Shown here piece after piece: positions 17,768 to 26,231 of a DNA stretch of 45,056 bases; position 1 is the first letter of the stretch; each line of letters starts with the position of its first letter. This DNA comes from JBBSMX01 sp038232935 (GTDB lineage: Bacteria; Bacteroidota; Rhodothermia; Rhodothermales; JANQRZ01). A program made the translations under genes and the position numbers. The stretch covers positions 1 through 45,056 of the forward strand of contig JBBSMX010000019.1 of assembly GCA_038232935.1 (NCBI GenBank). Direction: 5' to 3'. The notes beneath the pieces were generated by a model. That model was not told the DNA's origin and searched no databases. It saw only the letters and a list, made by a program, of their open reading frames with translations.

Positions 17768-18853
17768 ATGAGACGGAACAGCTACAAGCACAACTCACTG
17801 CGCCTTACGCTCGCGGTCCTGGTGATGGGATTCGCCGCGCCGGCGATGGCCCAGTACGGCAGCGGCGTCATCGTCGAGATCCCACGCGTCGAGGCCGGGG
17901 TGATCACCCTGGACGGCGTGGCCGATGAAGCGGCATGGGCGGACGCAATCGAAGTGGATCTCACGGCCAACTGGGACGGCGGGTTCTACGAATGCAACCC
18001 GGCCGACGTGCCCGACATCGCCGCTTTCGGCCGGCTCCTGTACACGGACGGCGCGCTCTACGTGTACGTCCTCTTCGAAGACTACGAGCTCTACTTCGGC
18101 GACCCCTTCGCCGGCGACCAGATCTACGTCGGGATCGACCTCACGCACGAGGGGGACGACCAGCTCGACGAGGGCTTTGAAGGCTGGCCCGCGAACGCTC
18201 CGAACCTGGGGCCCGTGGGGTACAGGATCGGGGGGGCCGCCGGCGTCACGACCGGCTACTTCGAGAACGATGCCATCGCCGCAGGCTACGTAGCGGGCGA
18301 GGTGTTCGTGGATGAGACGAGCCAGACGTGGGGGGTCGAGATTGCGTTCCTCGGTGACGAGATCGCGCCCGGCAGCGAGATCGGCTTCAACATCGGCGGG
18401 GCGGCCGGCACACAGGCGTGTGCCGATGATAAGGGGGATGCGTACGGCTACTTCTCCTGGTTGATCTGTGAGAACCCAGGGGATGGATTATGCCATCTCC
18501 CCGGCGGGACCATCTACGCCGACGCCGGGAGCTTCGCCACGCTCCAGCTCATGGGCTCCGTCGCCAACGAGGACGGGGCCAGCGCCTCGTCGTTCGCGCT
18601 CGGGGCCAGCTTCCCGAACCCGTTCCGCGCCTCCACCACGATGGAGTACACGCTGCCGGCGGCGGCCGACATCCGCGTGGCCGTCTATGACGTGCTCGGG
18701 CGCGAGGTGGCCGTGCTCGCCGAGGGCCTCCGCCCGGCCGGCACCGAGCAGGTGACGTGGGACGCCTCCGCGCTCCCCGCCGGGCTCTACGTCAGCCAGC
18801 TCCGCGTCAACGGCGCGGTCGTCGGCACGCGGAAGATGCAGTTCATCCGGTAA
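17768..18853 (+). CDS. Secreted CBM9-like protein with T9SS C-terminal sorting domain
   Basis: 361 residues. A signal peptide (RLTLAVLVMGFAAPAMAQ) is followed by a beta-sandwich like carbohydrate-binding family 9 (GVITLDGVADEAAWADA, TDGALYVYVLFEDYELYFGD, DQIYVGIDL) and ends in a type IX secretion sorting domain (SFPNPFRASTTMEYTLP, VAVYDVLGREVAVL, AGLYVSQL). I chose the ATG at 17768 with AGG about seven bases upstream; an ATG at 17756 is also in frame. It should be exported through T9SS and displayed or released at the cell surface, probably binding the polysaccharide that the locus degrades. It lies 69 bp after the permease gene and is followed by a possible terminator. Confidence 0.88.
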   Translation: MRRNSYKHNSLRLTLAVLVMGFAAPAMAQYGSGVIVEIPRVEAGVITLDGVADEAAWADAIEVDLTANWDGGFYECNPADVPDIAAFGRLLYTDGALYVYVLFEDYELYFGDPFAGDQIYVGIDLTHEGDDQLDEGFEGWPANAPNLGPVGYRIGGAAGVTTGYFENDAIAAGYVAGEVFVDETSQTWGVEIAFLGDEIAPGSEIGFNIGGAAGTQACADDKGDAYGYFSWLICENPGDGLCHLPGGTIYADAGSFATLQLMGSVANEDGASASSFALGASFPNPFRASTTMEYTLPAAADIRVAVYDVLGREVAVLAEGLRPAGTEQVTWDASALPAGLYVSQLRVNGAVVGTRKMQFIR

Positions 18854-18869
18854 TCCCTGAGGAGGCGAG

Positions 18870-18920
18870 GCAGGGACGTGCAGATGCCGTCCCCAGCTTC
18901 GCCGTCCTGCTTTTGTTTCT
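18870..18920 (+). terminator. Possible terminator after the CBM9/T9SS gene
   Basis: GCAGGGACG (18870-18878) can pair with CGTCCTGC (18903-18910), with one bulged base, directly before TTTTGTTTCT (18911-18920). The same left arm can instead pair with CGTCCC (18888-18893). The first structure looks like an intrinsic terminator with a long loop; the second would compete with it. Confidence 0.4.
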
Positions 18921-18932
18921 ATCAGCACCTCT

Positions 18933-19874
18933 ATGCAAGCCGCTATTTTAGAGCGCCCAGGCCGCTTCGTCGTGGAGGAGCGTCCGCTCCCCGACGTCGG
19001 GCCGAACGAGCTCCGCGTCCGCGCAGAGGTGTGCGGGATGTGCACCTCGGAGCTCGACATGTTCGAAGGGGTGCCCTCCCTCGAGTACCCCCGCTTCCTC
19101 GGCCACGAGGTCTCCGGCGTCGTCGACGCCGTCGGCAGCAAGGTCGAGGGCTTCGCCGAGGGCGACCGCGTGGCGCTCTACGCCGAGGGCAAAGGCTACG
19201 CCGAGTACGTCACCGTCCCGGCCTCGTGGGCTGTCCCGCTCGCCGACGGGACGCCGTTCGAGTACGCCCTCGGCGAGCCGATTGCGTGCTCCGTCAACGG
19301 CGTGCGCAAGCTCCAGCCCGAGCTGAACGACGGCGTCTGCATCGTCGGCTGCGGGTTCATGGGGCTCATGATGCTCCAGGTGTTCAAGGCGCGCGGCGCG
19401 GGCCACCTCATCGCCGTCGACACGCGCGAGAGCGCGCGGCGGCTCGCCCTCCAGGTCGGCGCCACCCACGCCGTCGGGCCCGGCGAGGCCGAAGACCTCG
19501 TCAAAGACCTCACCGGCGGGAAGGGCGTCGACATCGGCGTCGAGGCCGCCGGCATCCAGGCTACGCTCGACCTCACGACGAAGCTCGTGCGGATGGAGGG
19601 CAAGCTGGAGGTGTTCGGCTTCCACCAGGGCACCAAGCGCGAGGTGGACTGGGGCTACTGGAATTGGATGGCCTTCCAGATCGTCAACGGCCACACCCGC
19701 AACCCCGACGTCTATGTCGAGGGGATGCGCCTCGGCATCGGGATGATCGAGCGCGGCGCGCTCGACATGGCCCCGCTCGTGACGCACCGGTTCGCGCTAG
19801 ACCAGATCAACGAGGGGTTCGAGACCGCCTCGGCCAAAGAAGAAGGATTCGTCAAAGGCGTCATCGCTTTTTAA
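18933..19874 (+). CDS. Zinc-dependent medium-chain dehydrogenase
   Basis: 313 residues of the MDR alcohol/polyol dehydrogenase superfamily. The catalytic zinc block has CGMCTSELDMFEG and the GHE motif in FLGHEVSGVVD; the NAD(P) fold has GCGFMGLMMLQVFKARG and VDIGVEAAGIQATL. The four-cysteine structural zinc loop of classical alcohol dehydrogenases is absent, and the protein is shorter than usual. It likely oxidises a sugar or sugar alcohol made by the locus, with NAD(P) as acceptor, in the cytoplasm. It starts 79 bp after the T9SS protein and lies 12 bp before the TonB receptor gene, so it heads the next transcription unit or is read through. Confidence 0.87.
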   Translation: MQAAILERPGRFVVEERPLPDVGPNELRVRAEVCGMCTSELDMFEGVPSLEYPRFLGHEVSGVVDAVGSKVEGFAEGDRVALYAEGKGYAEYVTVPASWAVPLADGTPFEYALGEPIACSVNGVRKLQPELNDGVCIVGCGFMGLMMLQVFKARGAGHLIAVDTRESARRLALQVGATHAVGPGEAEDLVKDLTGGKGVDIGVEAAGIQATLDLTTKLVRMEGKLEVFGFHQGTKREVDWGYWNWMAFQIVNGHTRNPDVYVEGMRLGIGMIERGALDMAPLVTHRFALDQINEGFETASAKEEGFVKGVIAF

Positions 19875-19886
19875 AGCCACACACAG

Positions 19887-22760
19887 ATGCGAAACCAACG
19901 AGAGACCCCGCTCAAGGCGACGTTTCGGAGCGCCCGCCGCGCCGCGCTATGGCTGTGCGCCGCGCTGGTGCTGGGCGCCGTGCTCGCGCCCGAGGCCGCG
20001 GCGCAGTCCCGCGGCAAGATCGCCGGCACCGTCACCGATGCCGAGACCGGCGAGCTGCTGCCCGGCGTCAACGTCGTTATCGTCGGGACGCAGCTCGGGA
20101 CGGCGACGGACCTCTCCGGCGACTACTTCATCGCCAACCTCCAGATCGGCACCTACGACATCCGCGCCACCTACATCGGGTACGACACCCTCACCGTCAC
20201 CGGCGTGGCCGTGGGGCCGAACGCGACGGCGGAAGTGGACTTCGCCCTGCCGGGGGCCACCTTCGAGATGGAGGGGCAGGTCACCGTCACCGCCGAGCGG
20301 CCGCTCGTCGAGCGGGACAACACCACGTCCGTCACGCGGCTCGGGGCGGAGGAAGTCGCCTTCAAGCCCACGACGGAGCTGACCCAGGTGCTCACGACGC
20401 TCCCCTCGATCAACGTCGAGAACGGGGAGATCACCGTCCGCGGCCGCACCCTCAACGAGGTCGCCTTCATGGTGGACGGGGCCCGCTCCCGCAACCCCCT
20501 CAACCACGACCCCTACACCCGCATCAACCTCTCGGCCATCCAGGAGCTCGAAGTCATCACGGGCTCGTTCAACGCCGAGTACGGCGAGGCCCAGTCCGGC
20601 GTCATCAACGTGGTCACGAAGGAGGGGCGCCAGGACGCCTACGAGCTCTACGTCGACACCCGCTTCTCCCCGCCCGGCAAGCGGCACTTCGGCACGGCCT
20701 TCTACGACCGGAGCAACCCCGACTACTGGGAGAACACGAACGCGATGCACCTCGACTGGTGGATCGAGAACACCGACCAGTGGGTGGACCCCAACGGCGT
20801 GCGCGGCAGCGACCCCCGGAGCGAGTGGACCCCGGAGGAGGCCTACGAGCAGTACCTCGCCACGCACCAGCCCCTCACCGACTACACGGAGACGCCGACG
20901 TACCAGGTCGAGGTCGGCCTCGGCGGGCCGATCCCGGCCACGCCGGGGCTCACGTTCTACGGGACGATGAAGTACCGCTCCCAGGCGCCCCTCTACGGGA
21001 ACGCCTACCGCGAGCGCGGCGAGTTCGTCGACGGCAACCTCAAGGTGGCCCTCCCGCTCGGCGGCGGGAAGAAACTCGTCCTCTCGGGATTCTACGGGCA
21101 GGAGGAGACCGGCTGGGGGTTCTACAACGACCCCTTCTGGGCGCTCACCTTCGGCGCCAGGGGGCGCTACGCCTACTACGATTTCCCGGGCCTCCCGTAC
21201 TCGCAGACGAACGGGCAGAGCCTCCAGTTCGCCCACGCGCTCAACGCCTCGACGCTCTATGAAATCCGGCTCGCCCGCACCCAGGCCATCCGCGAGGTGA
21301 GCCCGTTCCCGGACGACCCCCTCGGCTTCGAGGCCTCCGGCCCCACCGAGAGCATCGTCCGCGCCAACGACATCGCCGGCGACAATGCCAACCCCGTCGG
21401 CTTCAACACCACGGGGTACTTCTTCCGCTACAACGACAACAACACCGAGTGGGCGCTCGAGGGGGACATCAGCTCCCAGTTCAACAAGTACCTCGCCGCC
21501 AAGGCCGGCGCCGAATTCTCCTACTACGTCCTCGACCACTACAACGAGGCGAAGCTGCCGACCCGGCGTGACGACCGGACCTACAACCCGTACCAGGGTG
21601 CGGCCTTCGCCCAGGGCAAGGCCGAGTACGGCAGCCTCATCGTGAACGCCGGCCTCCGCCTCGACTTCTACAACGCGAACGACACCCTCTACGCCAGCCC
21701 CTTCGATCCCTTCGGCGAGGACGCGTCCCGGGAGAGCACCGCGCTCTACGCCCAGCTCTCTCCGCGCATCGGCGTCGCCCACCCCATCGACGACCGGACG
21801 GTGCTCCACTTCTCCTACGGCCACTTCTTCCAGCGGCCGCCCTTCAACGACTACGGGGAGGGCGGCTTTGCAGGGGGCAGCCTGAACACCTTCATCATCG
21901 AGGATACCGGGCTGCCGTGGGTGCTCGCCAACCGGAACCTTCGCCCGCAGAAGACCATCGCCTTCGAAGTCGGCATCGAGCGGAACTTCTGGGACTTCTT
22001 CATCCTCGACGTCACCGGCTACTACAAGGACATCCGGAATACGATCCGGTCCATCACCGTGCAGACGACCGGCGGCGGCAGCTACGCCACGAACGGGAAC
22101 GGCGACTACGCCGACGTCCGCGGCGTCGAGCTCTCGCTCCGGAAGGTGCCCTCCACCTACGGCTGGGGCACCATCTCCGGCTACGCCAACTTCACCACCC
22201 AGATCGGCATCTTCGGCCGCAGCGGCGACCCCATCGCCATCGAGCCGAACCCCAATTCCCCGGACGGCGTCCGCTACCGCTACGGGCCCAGCGGCGACTT
22301 CATCCAGCACAACAACCCCCGCTTCAAGCTCGGCTTCTACTACCAGACGCCGACGCGGTGGCAGGGCGCGCTCGCCGCGCTCGGGGGGATCTCACTCTCG
22401 GTCGACTACCGGGCGAACTTCCCGAACGAGCAGCTCCGCCAGGACTTCTTCCTCTTCGAGGACGAGAAGTACCTCCGCCCGGTCGACCAGGTGACGGACC
22501 TCCGGCTCCGGAAGGAGATCGTGCTGCCGCGCGATCTCGGCCGCCTCAGCCCCTACCTCGAGGTCCAGAACCTCTTCAACAACCAGTGGATCTTCTTCCC
22601 CGCCATAGAGGGGGCCTCGCGGGAGGACCAGCGGGCCTTCGTCGAGAGCGGGTTCGAGGAGCTGCCCAGCCGCACGGCCGAGGGGATACCGATCATCGGC
22701 GTCGCCCAGTTCCGCAACCTCCCGCGCTCCGTCATCTTCGGCGTCACGCTGACCTATTAA
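19887..22760 (+). CDS. TonB-dependent outer-membrane receptor with carboxypeptidase-regulatory-like domain
   Basis: 957 residues. A signal peptide ends at about AAAQ40. Residues 43-125 form the carboxypeptidase-regulatory-like beta domain (KIAGTVTDAETGELLPGVNVVI) found on SusC-like and related receptors. The plug follows (TELTQVLTTLPSINVENGEITVRG, FNAEYGEAQSGVINVVTKEG), then a large barrel ending in PRSVIFGVTLTY with a C-terminal aromatic residue. It imports a large ligand, probably an oligosaccharide, across the outer membrane using TonB energy. Two envelope proteins are encoded directly downstream (spacing 16 and 11 bp). No SusD-like lipoprotein is adjacent. Confidence 0.93.
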   Translation: MRNQRETPLKATFRSARRAALWLCAALVLGAVLAPEAAAQSRGKIAGTVTDAETGELLPGVNVVIVGTQLGTATDLSGDYFIANLQIGTYDIRATYIGYDTLTVTGVAVGPNATAEVDFALPGATFEMEGQVTVTAERPLVERDNTTSVTRLGAEEVAFKPTTELTQVLTTLPSINVENGEITVRGRTLNEVAFMVDGARSRNPLNHDPYTRINLSAIQELEVITGSFNAEYGEAQSGVINVVTKEGRQDAYELYVDTRFSPPGKRHFGTAFYDRSNPDYWENTNAMHLDWWIENTDQWVDPNGVRGSDPRSEWTPEEAYEQYLATHQPLTDYTETPTYQVEVGLGGPIPATPGLTFYGTMKYRSQAPLYGNAYRERGEFVDGNLKVALPLGGGKKLVLSGFYGQEETGWGFYNDPFWALTFGARGRYAYYDFPGLPYSQTNGQSLQFAHALNASTLYEIRLARTQAIREVSPFPDDPLGFEASGPTESIVRANDIAGDNANPVGFNTTGYFFRYNDNNTEWALEGDISSQFNKYLAAKAGAEFSYYVLDHYNEAKLPTRRDDRTYNPYQGAAFAQGKAEYGSLIVNAGLRLDFYNANDTLYASPFDPFGEDASRESTALYAQLSPRIGVAHPIDDRTVLHFSYGHFFQRPPFNDYGEGGFAGGSLNTFIIEDTGLPWVLANRNLRPQKTIAFEVGIERNFWDFFILDVTGYYKDIRNTIRSITVQTTGGGSYATNGNGDYADVRGVELSLRKVPSTYGWGTISGYANFTTQIGIFGRSGDPIAIEPNPNSPDGVRYRYGPSGDFIQHNNPRFKLGFYYQTPTRWQGALAALGGISLSVDYRANFPNEQLRQDFFLFEDEKYLRPVDQVTDLRLRKEIVLPRDLGRLSPYLEVQNLFNNQWIFFPAIEGASREDQRAFVESGFEELPSRTAEGIPIIGVAQFRNLPRSVIFGVTLTY

Positions 22761-22776
22761 CCCAGACCCCAGACCT

Positions 22777-25020
22777 ATGTCTACCGTCAACCAGCCGGTC
22801 CCCCGGAGTCGCACGGTCCGGGCCCGCATCGGGGCGCTCGTGCTCCTCGTACTCGCCGCCGCGCTCGCCGACAGCGCCGCGGCGCAGGATCAGGGCGTCG
22901 CCGTCCACCAGCGCGGCCGCCTCTGGGAGAGCCTGTGGAACTTCGGGCTCATCGGCGACCTCGGCGCCTGGGATTACCTGACCCCCCGCCCCATGGGTCT
23001 GTTTCCCGGGTTCACCGACTTCACGCACCCCTTCGGCAACGAGAGCAACGCCATCAACACGTTCGCCAACGCGAACATGCACAACTTCCGCAGCGGCGTG
23101 CTGATCGGCGTGCCGGACCTCCTCGTGCCCGGCACCCCGCCGGACTTCCGCCCGACCCCGAAGGCGTACGAGGTGTTCTCCTCGAACTTCCAGACGGGGG
23201 CCCCCTACGGGACATCCAATACGCTCCCTAACCTCCCCCTCCAGCGTAACTACATCGAGTCGCCGGACTTCAACCCGCTCCTCCCGGAGGAGTGGACGGA
23301 GGCGACGTGGGACACGAACCTCGGCATCACCGTCACGCGGCGCTCCTACGTCTGGGGCTTCCCCGGCTACCGCGACTTCATCATCTACGACTACACGTTC
23401 GAGAACACCGGCCGGATCGTCTCGACCCTCGTCGGCGAGGTCGTCCCCAACGTCGAGGCCTTCCAGCAGACGCTCCGGGACGTCTACTTCGCCTTCCACA
23501 GCGGGATCTCCGTCTCCACCAAGAGCCAGATCAACTTCCACTCGGAGCTGGTGGCCGTCCAGGCGGGCGCCTTCGGCTGGCAGCAGGGCGCCTTCCACGA
23601 CTACTACGCCCTCTCCGACGACCGCACCCTCGCCTTCTCCTACAACTACAACGGCGGGGCGGAGCCGACGCCGTTCGACCCCTACCCCCTCAAGGACGGG
23701 CAGGCATGGCGGCAGAAGTTCGGGCCCGAGCTCCAGAGCCCGGCCGCCTTCGGCTGGCTCGCCCTCCACGCCGACCCCGCCGAGGGGGACCCCAACCCGG
23801 CGTCGCCGGCGCCGGAGGTGCTCCGCATCGACAGCCACAAGGGCGGCACCTTCCAGGGGGGCGACCTCAACCTCGAGAACTTCAACGTCAACACCAGGAG
23901 GGAGAGCGGGATCTACGACTTCATAACGACGCCGGACCTCCAGTCCGGCCTCGGCAACGAAGGCAACCGGTTCAACTTCTACACCTTCTCCTACGGCCCC
24001 TACACCCTCGCGCCCGGCGCCTCCGTCCGCATCGTCCTGGCCGAGATCGCCGGGGCGATGGACTACGCCGACATCAACGCGGGCGACCCCGAGGGGCACT
24101 TCCCCGACAGCACGATCGCCGCCATCCAGCGCAACGCCGAGCTCGCCCGCCAGGCCGTCGCGTGGGGGCTCGGCGCCACGGTGGACGGGTTCCCCCTCGC
24201 GGCCGACGTGCCCGAGCCGCCCCCGGCTCCAGTAACGGACGCCGTCAACGCCTCCGAGGGGACGGAGGAGGCCGTGATCGCGGTCACCTGGAGCGACGTC
24301 GCCGATACCGCGGTGATCACGGACGCCAGCGGCGGCGTCTTCTACGACGGGTCCCAGGACCTCAGCGGCTACCGGATCTACCGCTCGCAGGACTTCCAGT
24401 TCGTCTCCGACACCGAGCCGCCCGCCTTCCGGGGCGCCGAGTGGACGCTCCTGGCCGACATCCCGATTGCGGAGGCCGGGCAGTACTTCGATATGGAGCT
24501 GGGCCGCTACCGCTATTCCGACGACAGTGTCGAGTTCGGCCGTCGCTACGGCTACTACGTCGCCGCTTACAACAGCAACCCCCGAGCCTGGACCTCCGCC
24601 AACGGCACCGTCGTCAGCGACCTCCCCGAGCTGGTTTCCGGGGACTACAACCGGTCCGAGCCGACGAGCGCCGCGGCCGGGCCCGTCGAAGACGCGGACT
24701 TCTACGTCATCCCCAACCCCTACGTCTTCGGCGACGCAACGCGCTCGTTCGGGGGCACCGGGCAGCTCGGCCCCTTGACCATCGAGTTCCGCAACCTCCC
24801 GGCGCGGGCCACCATCCGCATTTACACCATCTCGGGCGACCTCGTTCGCACCCTCGAGCACGGCCCGGACTCCCGCGGCAACCTCTCCGGCACCATCGCC
24901 TGGGACCAGGAGAGCGACTCGGGCCTCGTCGTCGCCCCCGGCCTCTACATCTACCACGTCAATTCGGAGACGGAAGGGTTCGACGCCCAGTTCACCGGCA
25001 AGCTCATGATTATCCGATAG
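22777..25020 (+). CDS. Large secreted protein with C-terminal FlgD/T9SS-like domain, TonB partner
   Basis: 747 residues with a signal peptide (ALVLLVLAAALADSAAAQ) and no lipobox. The first 450 residues are aromatic- and Asn-rich beta structure of unknown family (YRDFIIYDYTFENTGRIVS, NRFNFYTFSYGPYTLAPGAS). A fibronectin-III-like section follows (DLSGYRIYRSQDFQFVSD). The C-terminus is an FlgD-Ig/sorting-like domain (FYVIPNPYVFGD, IRIYTISGDLVRTLEHG, APGLYIYHV) ending GKLMIIR. Position between a TonB receptor and a PorV-like protein suggests a surface-exposed substrate-binding partner of the receptor. That is inference. The start ATG is 16 bp after the receptor stop. Confidence 0.75.
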   Translation: MSTVNQPVPRSRTVRARIGALVLLVLAAALADSAAAQDQGVAVHQRGRLWESLWNFGLIGDLGAWDYLTPRPMGLFPGFTDFTHPFGNESNAINTFANANMHNFRSGVLIGVPDLLVPGTPPDFRPTPKAYEVFSSNFQTGAPYGTSNTLPNLPLQRNYIESPDFNPLLPEEWTEATWDTNLGITVTRRSYVWGFPGYRDFIIYDYTFENTGRIVSTLVGEVVPNVEAFQQTLRDVYFAFHSGISVSTKSQINFHSELVAVQAGAFGWQQGAFHDYYALSDDRTLAFSYNYNGGAEPTPFDPYPLKDGQAWRQKFGPELQSPAAFGWLALHADPAEGDPNPASPAPEVLRIDSHKGGTFQGGDLNLENFNVNTRRESGIYDFITTPDLQSGLGNEGNRFNFYTFSYGPYTLAPGASVRIVLAEIAGAMDYADINAGDPEGHFPDSTIAAIQRNAELARQAVAWGLGATVDGFPLAADVPEPPPAPVTDAVNASEGTEEAVIAVTWSDVADTAVITDASGGVFYDGSQDLSGYRIYRSQDFQFVSDTEPPAFRGAEWTLLADIPIAEAGQYFDMELGRYRYSDDSVEFGRRYGYYVAAYNSNPRAWTSANGTVVSDLPELVSGDYNRSEPTSAAAGPVEDADFYVIPNPYVFGDATRSFGGTGQLGPLTIEFRNLPARATIRIYTISGDLVRTLEHGPDSRGNLSGTIAWDQESDSGLVVAPGLYIYHVNSETEGFDAQFTGKLMIIR

Positions 25021-25031
25021 CGGAGGTCCCC

Positions 25032-26114
25032 ATGCGTACCATCATTCCCCCCCGGCTTTCTACGCGCCTCGTGCGGCACACCGCACGGTGCACCGCGCAG
25101 TCGGCGCTGCGCGGCCTCCTGCTGATCGCCCTCGTCGGCGCCCTCGCCGCCCCGGCCGATGCCCAGTCCGGCGGGTCCCCACTCGAGCAGGACGGCGACT
25201 TCAACAAGGGCGGCCGCACGGCCTTCCAGTTCCTCAAGATCGGCGCGGGCGCGCGGCAGGCCGCCCTCGGCGAGGCCAGCGTCGCCATCGTCCGGGACGT
25301 CACTGCGGCGTACTGGAACCCCGCCGGGATCTCCGGCATCGAGCGCTACGAAGCGGCCTTCTCCTACACGCGGTGGCTCGCCGACATGAACTACGCCGCC
25401 GCTGCGGTCGGCGGGCGCGTGGGAGGGATTGGCACCTTCGCCCTCACCCTCGCCGCCCTCGACTACGGGGACCTACCCGAGGCCGTCATCATACCGGGCG
25501 GCGGTGACGGGCGGACCGGCGAGTCGTTCTCCGGCAGCGACCTCCTCGTCGGCCTCGCCGTCGCCCGCGACTTCACCGACCGGCTCTCCATCGGCGTGGG
25601 GGTGAAGTACCTCCACGAGTCGCTGTGGGACTACAGCGCCTCCACCGTGGCGTTCGACGTCGGCACGTACTACACCGTCGGCTACCGCGGCATCCAGCTC
25701 GCCATGAGCGCCCAGAACTTCGCCGGCTCCGTCGGCTGGCTCGACGAGGGCACCGCGGACCGCACCGAGGGGTACGACCTCCCCCTCGTCTTCCGCGTCG
25801 GCGTCTCCGCCAACCTCGTCGGGACCAACGCCTTCGTCGGGTTGGACGGGCCGCACCGCGTCGTCGGCAGCATCGAGGCCATCAACACGAACGACTTCAG
25901 CGAGCGGCTGCACCTCGGCGCCGAGTACGTCTACGACGACCTCTTCGCCGTCCGCGGCGGGTACCGCCTTAACTACGCCGAGGGGAACTGGTCGCTCGGG
26001 GCGGGCCTTACGCCGCCGGCTGTGGGCGGCGTCCGGATGCGGGTCGACTATGCGTACGTCGGCTACGAATTCCTCTCGGCGCCGCACCGATTCACCGTGG
26101 CGTTCGCCTTTTAA
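25032..26114 (+). CDS. PorV/UPF0164-type outer-membrane beta-barrel protein
   Basis: 360 residues: a long N-terminal signal region (LRGLLLIALVGALAAPADAQ), then KGGRTAFQFLKIGAGARQAALGEASVAI and AAYWNPAGISGI, the hallmark opening of PorV/UPF0164 proteins. The rest is a barrel ending HRFTVAFAF. PorV proteins are FadL-like barrels that shuttle T9SS cargo to the surface machinery. A good Shine-Dalgarno (GGAGG, 22025+3000 region, at 25022-25026) precedes the ATG. It is the third gene of the receptor/secreted-protein/PorV set, and a dedicated cargo-handling role for the 747-residue protein is plausible but unproven. Confidence 0.85.
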   Translation: MRTIIPPRLSTRLVRHTARCTAQSALRGLLLIALVGALAAPADAQSGGSPLEQDGDFNKGGRTAFQFLKIGAGARQAALGEASVAIVRDVTAAYWNPAGISGIERYEAAFSYTRWLADMNYAAAAVGGRVGGIGTFALTLAALDYGDLPEAVIIPGGGDGRTGESFSGSDLLVGLAVARDFTDRLSIGVGVKYLHESLWDYSASTVAFDVGTYYTVGYRGIQLAMSAQNFAGSVGWLDEGTADRTEGYDLPLVFRVGVSANLVGTNAFVGLDGPHRVVGSIEAINTNDFSERLHLGAEYVYDDLFAVRGGYRLNYAEGNWSLGAGLTPPAVGGVRMRVDYAYVGYEFLSAPHRFTVAFAF

Positions 26115-26153
26115 GAGCCTAGGGGCCAATTAGCAGAAGAGACGACCCTTCTT

Positions 26154-26217
26154 TCGATTCACCGTCTCCACGCCTCGGCCCCTCCTCGACTCACCGTTTC
26201 CTCGACTCACCGTCTCC
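26154..26217. repeat. 16-bp repeats in the leader of the GH106-like gene
   Basis: The unit TCGAYTCACCGTYTCC occurs three times: 26154-26169, and then twice in direct tandem at 26186-26201 and 26202-26217. A partial fourth unit (TCGATTCC) follows. It fills most of the 117-bp gap before the ATG at 26232. Role unknown; it could be slipped-strand repeat growth or a binding-site array. Confidence 0.7.
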
Positions 26218-26231
26218 TCGATTCCTCCCGT

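Noticed and set aside
19947..22310. Minus-strand open frame opposite the TonB receptor
   Set aside because: No motifs, extreme Val/Glu/Gly bias; the plus strand has a complete, recognisable receptor.
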